Source: Bacteroidales bacterium (GTDB lineage Bacteria; Bacteroidota; Bacteroidia; Bacteroidales; UBA10428). From it: a stretch of 56,969 nucleotides of DNA. Where the stretch lies: positions 1 through 56,969 of the forward strand of contig JAFGKY010000064.1 in NCBI GenBank assembly GCA_016928305.1, given 5' to 3'. The stretch's first letter is position 1, and the number at the start of each line of letters is the position of its first letter. Positions 18,165-26,181 of the stretch are shown here, piece after piece. The notes under the pieces are model-generated. The model had not been told where the DNA came from. It worked only from the letters and a program-made list of their open reading frames with translations, and ran no database searches. A program made the position numbers and the translations under genes.

Positions 18165-19364
18165 TTATTTCTTTGATATGTCCAGTCCCAGTGTAAACCG
18201 CATGGTATTCGCAAGCGGATTGGTCTTTCCTGAAGCCGATATGAGGTAGGAGAAATCAAGATAAAACACATTGAGTTTCACACCTACTCCAACGGCAAAG
18301 TGTTTCCGGTTACCCTTCAGCTTATGTTCATGAAAATACCCTCCGCGAATGGCAAACTGCTTCCGGTACCAGTATTCAAGACCCGCGGAGATCATAATCT
18401 CACGCATTTCTTCGTCAAATCCGCCCGGTGCGTCGTAAAAAGACTGGATCCAGCTCATAGGCAGTGATGTAGGAATGGGTTTGCCATAGAGGATACTGTC
18501 ACCGGTTTCACTGTTGACAACATAGATCGGTGGCGTAGGAACCAGTAATTTACTGAAGTCCACCGCTCCCGAAAGGGAATTGTATTCATCCGGATGCAGT
18601 GTTACACGGGCTCCAAGGCGCAGGTTAGCCGGAATGAACTGTTTGTCGGAACCTTCGGTATACGATATTTTGCTTCCGAGATTGGAAAAGCATGCCCCCC
18701 AGGCAAACTCACTGTTTATTTCACGGATGCTGAAAGGTCTCTGATAGTAAATCCCCAGATCAGCTGCAAAGGAATTGCCGGGATAAAATTGCTGCCCGTC
18801 AATGGTCCCTCCTCCGGTAATATCAGAACGGATATAACGTAATACCAATGCACCCGAAAAACGCTCAGAAAAAAGGCGTGCATATCCGGCATCAAGCGAA
18901 AGTTCATACGGAGTGTATTGTCCGCTGTATTGTCCATAAGAATCACGAAAGATCACCTGCCCAAGGGAGAAGTATTTCATCGCGACACTGATGGCCTGTT
19001 TTTCATTAAAGCGGTAATAAAAACTCAGGTACCCCAGGTTTATATCCTTGACAATGGTCCGCAGCCAGGGTGCATAGGATACCGAAACGCCCATTTTGTG
19101 TTCAATAAATGCATACCTGGCAGCATTTCGTGTCTGTGAATTTGCATCGGGTGAAGTTGCAGCGCCCAGATCACCCATCGCACCACCCCTTGAATCGGGA
19201 GCTATTGCAAGAAAAGGAACCGTGGTCTGAAGCGCATTCAGTGAGTTTTTCAGATCTTCGGGAATGGGCCCGGAATTCTGGGCAACAGTTACATTAAAAA
19301 CCAGTAACAATATGCAAAAAACGAATAATATCTTTCTGCAAATCATTATCTTTTGTTTTGGCAT
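18165..19364 (-). CDS. porV: PorV-like outer-membrane protein of the type IX secretion system
   Basis: The 399-residue protein has a signal peptide (an internal ATG at 19346 gives a more compact one). It shows the PorV hallmark FLAIAPDSRGGAMGDLGAAT followed by ARYAFIEHKMGVSVSYAPWLR, then a FadL-like beta-barrel to the C-terminus. PorV binds T9SS cargo after translocation and delivers it to the surface attachment complex. The usual N-P-A motif after the glycine-rich segment reads R-N-A-A here. No porU lies next to it, so a paralogue with altered cargo range is possible. Several T9SS cargo genes lie in the same window. Confidence 0.8.
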   Translation of the reverse strand: MPKQKIMICRKILFVFCILLLVFNVTVAQNSGPIPEDLKNSLNALQTTVPFLAIAPDSRGGAMGDLGAATSPDANSQTRNAARYAFIEHKMGVSVSYAPWLRTIVKDINLGYLSFYYRFNEKQAISVAMKYFSLGQVIFRDSYGQYSGQYTPYELSLDAGYARLFSERFSGALVLRYIRSDITGGGTIDGQQFYPGNSFAADLGIYYQRPFSIREINSEFAWGACFSNLGSKISYTEGSDKQFIPANLRLGARVTLHPDEYNSLSGAVDFSKLLVPTPPIYVVNSETGDSILYGKPIPTSLPMSWIQSFYDAPGGFDEEMREIMISAGLEYWYRKQFAIRGGYFHEHKLKGNRKHFAVGVGVKLNVFYLDFSYLISASGKTNPLANTMRFTLGLDISKK

Positions 19365-19945
19365 AATAAAGTTAAAACAATTATTGCAATATTATTCCTG
19401 TAAACTTGCCAAATGGTATACCCAGTATTTCAATCGCTCACTGATGGATGGTTGCACCAAAAACAACCCGCTCCCTTAAGTCTCCTTTCCGGTTGATTTT
19501 TATAAATGCACGCGTGTTCAAATCCTGAAAACCTGTTTGTGGCTGTCATGAGAGAACTGTGTATGTTTAGGAAAATCTCCGTATGAGCTCCTAGTATAAA
19601 GTCAATATAAGCTTCTGATCCTTTGCACTATAATTGGCATATTGGTATTCAAAATATTCGGCATTCAAAAATATTATTCAAAAACAAGACAATAGTAAAA
19701 ACGAATAACTACCTTTGTGCAAATTATGTATTTGAGAAATTGTGCAGAAATTGCTTCTCACTGTTGCACTTTGTTAATTCAGCCCTTTTCCCTAATCCAT
19801 TTTTTTAAAGCATGTTAGATATACTATAATTCTGTTGGTCAATCCCCCAACAAAAGATTTTCAAAAGCAATCGGGAATATTCATAATTACTAACAGTAAT
19901 CATGATATGAGATTGCAAGTAATTAATTAAATAAATTTTTTTAAA
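19365..19945. promoter_or_regulatory. Divergent promoter region of porV-like and RRM genes
   Basis: This 581-bp AT-rich gap lies between divergent genes. TACCTTTG at 19710-19717 (plus strand) matches the Bacteroidota -7 consensus TAnnTTTG but lacks a clear -33 box. If used, the RRM mRNA would have a leader of about 220 nt. On the minus strand, 19673-19666 reads TATTTTTG, another -7 match facing the porV-like gene. Both are weak predictions. Confidence 0.3.
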
Positions 19946-20197
19946 ATGAACATTTATGTAGGAAACCTCGATTTTAAGGTTAATGAAAATGACCTGAAAA
20001 GTATTTTCGAGCCTTTTGGAACTGTAACAGAGGTTAAAATTATTACAGACAAATACACTGGTAAAAGCAAAGGTTTCGCCTTTATAATTATGGAGAACCA
20101 TAAAGAAGCATCTCAGGCTATTGAGGAGCTTAATGGAACCACGTTGGAGAACAGGGCAATAACTGTGAATGAAGCAAGACCGCGAAAACAGTATTAA
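19946..20197 (+). CDS. RRM-domain RNA-binding protein
   Basis: The 83-residue protein is a single RNA-recognition motif. RNP2 is IYVGNL (residues 3-8) and RNP1 is KGFAFIIM (about 42-49), both with the aromatic residues that stack on RNA bases. The short basic tail EARPRKQY is typical of bacterial glycine-poor RRM proteins, often cold-induced. It is followed after 9 bp by a cold-shock protein gene, so the two are surely co-transcribed. The role is probably RNA chaperoning or post-transcriptional control. Confidence 0.92.
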   Translation: MNIYVGNLDFKVNENDLKSIFEPFGTVTEVKIITDKYTGKSKGFAFIIMENHKEASQAIEELNGTTLENRAITVNEARPRKQY

Positions 20198-20206
20198 AAA
20201 AAGCAA

Positions 20207-20398
20207 ATGAACAAAGGAAAAGTAAAATGGTACGATGAAGCCAAAGGATTTGGTTTCATTGAATGTGAAGATGGAAAAGATGTTTTTGTCCATCGTTCGG
20301 GATTAGTCAGTCCCTATGGAGGCCTTGAAACAAACCAGGAAGTTATCTTCCAGATTAAACAGGGCGAAAAAGGAGATATGGCCATTAATGTAAAGTAA
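20207..20398 (+). CDS. Cold-shock domain protein (CspA family)
   Basis: The 63-residue protein is one cold-shock domain. KGKVKWYDEAKGFGFI contains the RNP1-type KGFGFI, and DVFVHRSGL is the RNP2-type motif. It binds single-stranded RNA or DNA and melts secondary structure. It lies 9 bp after the RRM gene and 158 bp before the sigma-factor gene, with a stem-loop in that gap. Confidence 0.93.
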   Translation: MNKGKVKWYDEAKGFGFIECEDGKDVFVHRSGLVSPYGGLETNQEVIFQIKQGEKGDMAINVK

Positions 20399-20443
20399 AC
20401 AACGGTAATAGCATTGAAATCTATTCATAAATGGAGACTTAGC

Positions 20444-20478
20444 AATACTCATTCCTTTTTACACAGGGAATGGGTATT
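20444..20478 (+). promoter_or_regulatory. Stem-loop between cold-shock and sigma-factor genes
   Basis: AATACTCATTCC (20444-20455) pairs with GGAATGGGTATT (20467-20478), a 12-bp stem with one G-U pair and an 11-nt loop beginning with five T. There is no T run after the stem, so a processing or stability element is as likely as a terminator. It would separate the small RNA-binding genes from the sigma gene. Confidence 0.45.
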
Positions 20479-20556
20479 GGAGTTCCTTTGTATTCATGAA
20501 CAAATAGCGGAAGGATATATGAAAGTTAAGGAGACGGATAACCAAATGCAACAGCT

Positions 20557-21420
20557 ATGCGTCAACTAAAAATAACTAAAAAAATTACCCAGCGGGATGA
20601 AAATTCAATAAACAGGTATTTTAATGATATCAACAAATACCCGATGATATCCGTTGAAGAAGAGGTTGATCTTTCGATACGTATAAGAAATGGAGATACG
20701 GAAGCATTACAAAAACTGGTAATGGCTAACCTGCGGTTTGTAATTTCAGTCGCCAAACAATATCAAAATCAAGGATTATCATTTCCTGATTTAATTAACG
20801 AAGGTAATATCGGACTGGTAAAAGCTGCCCGCAAATTTGACGAAACCCGTGGATTTAAGTTTATCTCTTATGCCGTATGGTGGATACGGCAATCTATCAT
20901 ACAAGCTATAGCAGATCAAACGAGGATTGTAAGGTTGCCTTTAAACAGGGTCTCAAATATCAATAAAATCAAGAAAGCAATTCTTCATTTGGAACAACGC
21001 TATGAACGTGAGCCAACAGACGGCGAGCTTGCCGAGTTTCTGGAAATGAACGAGGAAAATATTACAATTGCCAATCAGATAAAAAGAAGACAGGTTTCTT
21101 TTGATATGCCTTTAACACCTGACGACGAGAATCCCTATAACCTGTACGATCTTATCCAAACCAATACAATACCCTCACCTGATGATTGTTTGGTGCGGGA
21201 ATCCCTTAAAATTGATATTAACAGGGCATTGAATAAACTTTCAAAGCGGGAGGAAGAAATATTGACTTTATCTTTTGGTCTGAATGATCATAAAGTTCAT
21301 TCCTTATGCGAAATGGCTGTAAAATTCAACATAAGTCCTGAACGTATTCGACAAATCAAGATTATAGGATTAAATAAACTTAAAAAGTATATAGAGAGCC
21401 AAAGCGCTTTCTTAAATTAG
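20557..21420 (+). CDS. RpoD-like sigma-70 factor (probable group 2 paralogue)
   Basis: The 287-residue protein has the compact form of Bacteroidota primary sigma factors, starting MRQLKITK. Region 1.2 (NRYFNDINKYPMISVEEEVDL) and region 2 (ANLRFVISVAKQYQNQGL, DLINEGNIGLVKAARKFDE, FISYAVWWIRQSI) are well conserved, so core binding and -10 recognition should be normal. Region 4 departs from the usual form: HTLEEIGEKFNLTRERVRQIKEKA appears here as HSLCEMAVKFNISPERIRQIKIIG. That suggests an alternative sigma with shifted -33 recognition rather than the housekeeping copy. It is grouped with RRM and cold-shock genes. Confidence 0.88.
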   Translation: MRQLKITKKITQRDENSINRYFNDINKYPMISVEEEVDLSIRIRNGDTEALQKLVMANLRFVISVAKQYQNQGLSFPDLINEGNIGLVKAARKFDETRGFKFISYAVWWIRQSIIQAIADQTRIVRLPLNRVSNINKIKKAILHLEQRYEREPTDGELAEFLEMNEENITIANQIKRRQVSFDMPLTPDDENPYNLYDLIQTNTIPSPDDCLVRESLKIDINRALNKLSKREEEILTLSFGLNDHKVHSLCEMAVKFNISPERIRQIKIIGLNKLKKYIESQSAFLN

Positions 21421-21422
21421 CT

Positions 21423-21444
21423 ACCTGTGAACCATGTCACAGGT
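21423..21444 (+). terminator. Hairpin just after the sigma-factor gene
   Basis: A perfect 8-bp stem ACCTGTGA/TCACAGGT with a 6-nt loop begins two bases after the stop codon. There is no T run, so intrinsic termination is uncertain, but the position is that of a 3'-end hairpin. Confidence 0.4.
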
Positions 21445-21613
21445 TACTCCACAAGCCGGATTGATCATTAACACTACAATGAAATCAGAAAAACAGTGCC
21501 AAAAATCCATTAAATTATTTTAAACGCTCCCGGGTTATACTGTTAATCAACCCCTGCCCGCTATTTCTCATGCCCAATTTATTATCCATATGCATACACG
21601 TTTAATTCTTGTC

Positions 21614-22351
21614 TCAGCCTGAAAACCGATCCGTACGATTCTTTATTTTCAGGTACAGCTTGTTGGTTTCTGATTGCGGATTTTCGTGATGATATATGTA
21701 GGTCGGCTGTTTCACCTCTGCCATGGAAATCCCGGCCTTCTTAACCCTTTCAAAAAGGTCGGCATCGGAACCCAGCACGATATCGCGAAATCCGTCCAGG
21801 GATAACAAAGCTTCCCTTTCAATGATAAAAGTCCCCCCTATCACACAATCTTTGAGGTTGATAGTGGCAGCCGGATTATCCTTGTCGGGCACGTATGGAT
21901 TGCCCAGTATTTTTGCTCCTCCATACAAAAACATGACCGAAGGATTTTGAGACAGGTGTTTTCTTCTGGATTTCAGGTGATCCGGGTGATATTCATCGTC
22001 TGAATCAAGAAAAGTAACAAATTTCCCAACGGATGCCCGTATCCCCTCGTTTCTGGCATGGACCGCACCGCTGTGCGATTTCCGGATGTACTTCATGTTA
22101 GGGCAGGACAGGAGATAAGGTTTTATCATGGAAGAGGTATCATCGGTGCTTCCGTCATCAACGATGATGGCTTCCCAGTCCTCTTCCGTCTGTGATATCA
22201 GTGAGTTAAGAGCTCTTTTCAGCAGATTGGCCCTGTTGCGTGTGGTTATAACCACCGAAAACAGGGGTCGAGTATTCTGTTTTGCACGATCGCCTTTATC
22301 CGGTACAACTTTTTTATTCAAAGCAATAAAGTCAGATTCACCATTATTCAC
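21614..22351 (-). CDS. Family 2 glycosyltransferase
   Basis: The 245-residue cytoplasmic or membrane-associated protein starts at a GTG; no nearby ATG is in frame. It has the GT-A fold signatures FSVVITTRNRANLLKRALNSL, AIIVDDGSTDDT, ARNEGIRAS and the metal-binding FLDSDDEYHPD. The later segment GSDADLFERVKKAG corresponds to the catalytic ED-type motif. It transfers a sugar from a nucleotide-sugar donor to an unknown acceptor, perhaps a surface glycan. It is a single gene. Confidence 0.88.
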   Translation of the reverse strand: MNNGESDFIALNKKVVPDKGDRAKQNTRPLFSVVITTRNRANLLKRALNSLISQTEEDWEAIIVDDGSTDDTSSMIKPYLLSCPNMKYIRKSHSGAVHARNEGIRASVGKFVTFLDSDDEYHPDHLKSRRKHLSQNPSVMFLYGGAKILGNPYVPDKDNPAATINLKDCVIGGTFIIEREALLSLDGFRDIVLGSDADLFERVKKAGISMAEVKQPTYIYHHENPQSETNKLYLKIKNRTDRFSG

Positions 22352-22541
22352 TTAAGCTAAATAAAGAAGAAGTATATATTTAAATTCAGGTTGATCATTA
22401 ATCCCTGGCTGATTGATACATATTGCTAAGTTAAAGAGTTTTTGTAATTTGGATTACCAGGTTGTAAGGATTCTTGATGCAACAAATAAAAATGTAATTT
22501 TACAGGCAATCTTACCGATAGAATGATAAAGTTGAAAAAAA

Positions 22542-23831
22542 ATGGAATTACTGGTAATTGCTTTATTGCTGTTATGTAACGGGGTCTTTGCTATGTATGA
22601 AATAGCGCTTGTGTCTGCCCGGAAGTCGAGACTTGGAGAAGAGGCAAAATTCGGCAGTATGGGAGCAAAGACCGCCCTGGATCTTTTAAAAGAACCTGAA
22701 AAGATACTTTCCGCCATACAGGTAGGTATTACACTGATTGGTATCGTTGCCGGTGCTTATGGAGGAATAACCATTTCAGAAGATGTGGCTCCGTGGTTCA
22801 CGCACATCCCGTTGCTGGCCCCTTATGCTGACACCATTGCAGTAATACTGGTAGTCGGTTTTATTACGTATTTTTCGCTGATAATTGGCGAACTGGTTCC
22901 AAAAACCATCGCGCTGAATAATCCCGAGAACATAGCCATGTTCCTGTCCCCGGCCATGAGAATATTGGGAGCGATAACGTATCCTGTTGTATGGCTGCTA
23001 AGTGTGTCAACAAAGATCGTAATAAAAGTCACGGGCATCAAACAAAAAAAGGAAGCACCTGTAACGGAAGAAGAGCTCCGCATACTTTTAAAACTGAGTT
23101 CGGAGCTCGGCATTATCGAAAAAGAGGAATCCCAGATCATCAGTGAAGTGATACGTTTTGGCGAAAAAAATGCGAGGATGATGATGACACACCGCGTGGA
23201 TTTGGAGTGGATTGACATTTCAAAGAGCAATGATGAAATGATTGAAAAGGCCCTTGCATCCTCTTTTTCAAAAATGCCTGCGTGTGACGGTTCGGTTGAT
23301 GAGGTAAAAGGCGTGATTGCTGTTAAAGATTTGCTGACCGAATATATCAATAATAAAAACTTTACTGTTGAAGATATCATTGTTGAGCCTTTTTTCATTC
23401 CCGCACAAGTATCGGCGCCAAAGGCTCTGGAATTCCTGCGAACATCGAAAAAGCATTTCGGGTTTGTCATTGATGAATATGGCACGTTGGAGGGCATTAT
23501 TACATTGCATGATGTAACTGAGAATATTATTGGCGACTTGCCGGCTTTGGAGCATGATAATGAGCCGGAGTTCATCCGGCGCAGCGACGGATCATACCTG
23601 GTTGATGGTTCCATGGGAATCGAAGATCTAAGGGACCTGTTGAGCATTCGTTCATTCCTCGGTGATGAAGATGAGGAAACAGGTATTAATACTGCCGGTG
23701 GACTTGCAATGCATATACTGGGTCATATACCTGTTGCTGGAGACAGGTTTACCCTGAAAGGATACCTGTTTGAAATAATGGATATGGACGGGAACAGGGT
23801 GGATAAGATACTGATCACCCTGCTCCGATAA
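22542..23831 (+). CDS. CNNM/CorC-type (hemolysin family) membrane transporter
   Basis: The 429-residue protein has a DUF21/CNNM transmembrane domain (about 1-185, with LLLCNGVFAMYEIALVSARKSRL and VGITLIGIVAGAYGG). A CBS pair follows (about 205-335, including FGFVIDEYGTLEGIITLHDVTENIIGDL), then a C-terminal CorC/HlyC domain (about 345-429). The order is typical of proteins linked to Mg2+ or other divalent cation export, often labelled hemolysin by old convention. The S-A-R motif of the first helices is conserved. It is divergent from the GT2 gene. Confidence 0.9.
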   Translation: MELLVIALLLLCNGVFAMYEIALVSARKSRLGEEAKFGSMGAKTALDLLKEPEKILSAIQVGITLIGIVAGAYGGITISEDVAPWFTHIPLLAPYADTIAVILVVGFITYFSLIIGELVPKTIALNNPENIAMFLSPAMRILGAITYPVVWLLSVSTKIVIKVTGIKQKKEAPVTEEELRILLKLSSELGIIEKEESQIISEVIRFGEKNARMMMTHRVDLEWIDISKSNDEMIEKALASSFSKMPACDGSVDEVKGVIAVKDLLTEYINNKNFTVEDIIVEPFFIPAQVSAPKALEFLRTSKKHFGFVIDEYGTLEGIITLHDVTENIIGDLPALEHDNEPEFIRRSDGSYLVDGSMGIEDLRDLLSIRSFLGDEDEETGINTAGGLAMHILGHIPVAGDRFTLKGYLFEIMDMDGNRVDKILITLLR

Positions 23832-23843
23832 CACCATAAATCA

Positions 23844-23909
23844 GGGTCGGATCAGACTATAATAAAAATTATCCGATATTTAATCTGATTCTATCCCCGT
23901 TTCTAAGCC
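23844..23909. repeat. 66-bp dispersed repeat, copy 1
   Basis: This segment, starting GGGTCGGATCAGACT, matches 47709-47774 at 57 of 66 positions with no gaps. Both copies are intergenic and in the same orientation. The start GGGTCGG also appears inverted at 36701-36708, next to another repeat pair. Confidence 0.7.
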
Positions 23910-23964
23910 GTTGCGGTTCATTTTTGACTTCAAAATATTGTTTTAAACGCTAAAAATGGTTTGT

Positions 23965-25398
23965 TCATTCCCAAACAAGATACCAGCCGCCTCCTTTTGA
24001 ACCATCTTTATTCAGATTATAACCTCCCCATTGTTGTTTCCCGTCATCACGGGTCTGGGCATATTCCCTGACGGATGTTACGATCAGTTCCCCGCAACGG
24101 TTGTATCGTAACAGATTTCCGTTGCTAACTACAAAGTACTGATTACTGCCCTGAGACAATATCCAGTACTTGTCTCCGTCTCTGGCATAAGGCGCTCCTC
24201 CATAAGGCGGTTCACCCAGAAAAGCATCCTGTCGGGGCAGTGCGTTATCCGACCATGATGGACCCCGGCACGGGTCTCCCGCGCCGCCAGGTGCAATATC
24301 CCATACAATATACCAGCCGCCTCCTTTTGAACCATCTTTATTCAGATTATAACCTCCCCATTGTTGTTTCCCGTCATCACGGGTTTGCGTATATTCCCTT
24401 ACCAATGTTACCATCAGCTCTCCGCAACGATTATAGCGTAACAGATTTCCATTGCTGATCATAAAGTACTGATTACTGCCCGTATATAATATCCAATACT
24501 TGTCTCCATCTTTGGCATAAGGCGATCCGCCATAAGGGGGTTCACCCAGGAAGGCATCCTGTTTGGGAAGGGTTTTATTTGCCCAGGACGGATCTTTGCA
24601 CGGATCATCCTTTTTATCACGCCTGATGTAATGTGTTATTCCTGCAGAAACATTCGCCTTGAACGGCCCTTCCCAATAATCCGGATTCGGCCCTTCCGGG
24701 ATGAGAACACTAGTAATTGCCCCCTGACCATCAATAAAAATCAATTCGTTTCCAATAAGCCAGTAAAAACTTTCATTGAAATTGCATGATTTTAATGTTC
24801 TGCCCAATGTACCGGGAGCTTTTGTCAGTACAAAATTTGAATTAGAGCTTGTATTACCGCATAAAACCACTTGAGTTGGCGTAATCCTTCCAAATTCATA
24901 GGCATCAGAAACGGCATCGACATTCACCTGGTTGTTCGCATAATAACCACAATAGTTTTCACGTTGAAAATTGTTTTCAATGGTTTCAACCAGGCCTGCA
25001 TATGCATTGTAATCAGGCCTGTTATAAATTCTGCGTGACACATTCACCAGGCGCCGGGCAACCTCGATATAGGAATGCCCCGGGAATATATCAATGGACT
25101 TGTATGGATCACATGACATACATGGTTCCCATTGCAGGGCGCCGAAGTTCATGACCTGCTCGAGATTATGATAAGCCGTGAGCAATTCGTCCTTTGCTAT
25201 GTTTTCAGTCTGTGCCCTTTCGGCCCTATCGAGCGCCTCAATTGCATTAAGCACACTGAAATTTCTACTGATATCGTTTCTGCATGGTGGTGCAGGAATA
25301 TACCCCAGTTGTGCATGCAGCTGCATGGAAAGATTTATGATCGTAAGAAAAACAAAGAGAATTGCTCCAATGAGTCTTTTAAAAATTGCAGGTTTCAT
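23965..25398 (-). CDS. Secreted protein with two near-identical 110-residue repeats
   Basis: The 477-residue protein has a signal peptide, then a Cys-containing N-terminal part (about 35-260) without a recognised family. Two tandem repeats (about 265-370 and 375-477) each run from DPC..PSW through QDAFLGEPPYGG, GDKYWIL and GSNQYF to WGGYNLNKDGSKGGGWY. The two repeats are very similar in DNA with a period of exactly 330 bp, which points to a recent duplication. No sorting domain is visible at the C-terminus. The repeat may be a carbohydrate- or protein-binding beta-rich module, but that is a guess. Confidence 0.75.
   Translation of the reverse strand: MKPAIFKRLIGAILFVFLTIINLSMQLHAQLGYIPAPPCRNDISRNFSVLNAIEALDRAERAQTENIAKDELLTAYHNLEQVMNFGALQWEPCMSCDPYKSIDIFPGHSYIEVARRLVNVSRRIYNRPDYNAYAGLVETIENNFQRENYCGYYANNQVNVDAVSDAYEFGRITPTQVVLCGNTSSNSNFVLTKAPGTLGRTLKSCNFNESFYWLIGNELIFIDGQGAITSVLIPEGPNPDYWEGPFKANVSAGITHYIRRDKKDDPCKDPSWANKTLPKQDAFLGEPPYGGSPYAKDGDKYWILYTGSNQYFMISNGNLLRYNRCGELMVTLVREYTQTRDDGKQQWGGYNLNKDGSKGGGWYIVWDIAPGGAGDPCRGPSWSDNALPRQDAFLGEPPYGGAPYARDGDKYWILSQGSNQYFVVSNGNLLRYNRCGELIVTSVREYAQTRDDGKQQWGGYNLNKDGSKGGGWYLVWE
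23981..24640. repeat. 330-bp tandem DNA duplication
   Basis: TACCAGCCGCCTCC begins at 23981 and again at 24311, and the sequence after each point remains closely similar for nearly the whole unit. Long identical runs occur, for example the stretch beginning CCTCCTTTTGAACC. The duplication is in frame and encodes the two repeats of the secreted protein. Confidence 0.85.
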
Positions 25399-25740
25399 GA
25401 CAGGATTTTTGTTTGCAATTTAAAAAATATTACGCATACTGTTTTCATATCCCCGATATGATTTATTCCTTATTTTCATATACCATAGCCGTATGTTTTA
25501 ATACGAACCGACTCCTCCAAGTTCTGCAAAACACCTTTACCCTCGCTAATCAATTGATAAACCATCTGTCCTCACTGATGTTGTGTTGCATCTTGAATCA
25601 TCTCTTGCCCGGGTGATCTCACTCCTTGCCTCAGCCTAAAAACTGTAAGTAACGAATGGTTGATTTTTTATGTCGATAAAAGAAGCAGGTATACCCTTCC
25701 CTTAGTTCACAAAGAATCCGACCCAGGTCAGTATAAAAGG

Positions 25741-25932
25741 CTGGAGGTGCAACTTCCAACCCGTTGAAGGGCAATAGTGGTTCGTTAAAATCCTGTTCAT
25801 CCTTTAATCATGACCACCTGTCTGACGGTAATCAGGTCACAATTCGGATGAAGATGAAACCTGCATGTTGTCCGTTCAAAAATCCGGATATTAGCCCGGA
25901 TGAAAAGGTGGAGTTGTAATCTCCAACTGCCG
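25741..25932. repeat. REP-like hairpins in the upstream gap
   Basis: Within the 783-bp divergent gap 25399-26181, two hairpin repeats appear: TGGAGGTGCAACTTCCA around 25742-25758, and TGGAG-TTGTAA-TCTCCA near 25911-25927. They match the GGAGGTTGCA-type family present elsewhere. No gene is supported in this gap. Confidence 0.5.
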
Positions 25933-25966
25933 TGAGGAAAATTATGAACTTTTGAACAAGACACAC

Positions 25967-25998
25967 ATTGCTATTTACAAAGTACTCCTGTAAATTTG
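25967..25998 (+). promoter_or_regulatory. Candidate promoter for the large GH43 gene
   Basis: ATTG at 25967-25970 and TAAATTTG at 25991-25998 match the Bacteroidota TTTG / TAnnTTTG promoter pattern with a 20-bp spacer. The leader to the GH43 ATG would be about 175 nt. No other good match is visible in the gap. Confidence 0.4.
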
Positions 25999-26181
25999 AA
26001 TTACACTATATTAGCATATTAATCACATCATGTATGAAAAATCTTTGCTGGTTTGGGGACTGAATCCCTATCAGGAATTGAAGGACAAATAAACCTTTGT
26101 AACCAGGTGCAAAGTGTATTTACTTTTTTAAAATGACATCCGATAATCCGGTTTTTATAAAATCAATAATAAAGGAATAAA

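Noticed and set aside
19805..20293. 162-residue minus-strand frame across the RRM gene
   Set aside because: The RRM and cold-shock genes on the plus strand have complete domain signatures; the opposing frame does not.
22823..23647. 274-residue minus-strand open frame
   Set aside because: It is antisense to the CNNM/CorC-type gene; no recognisable protein pattern.
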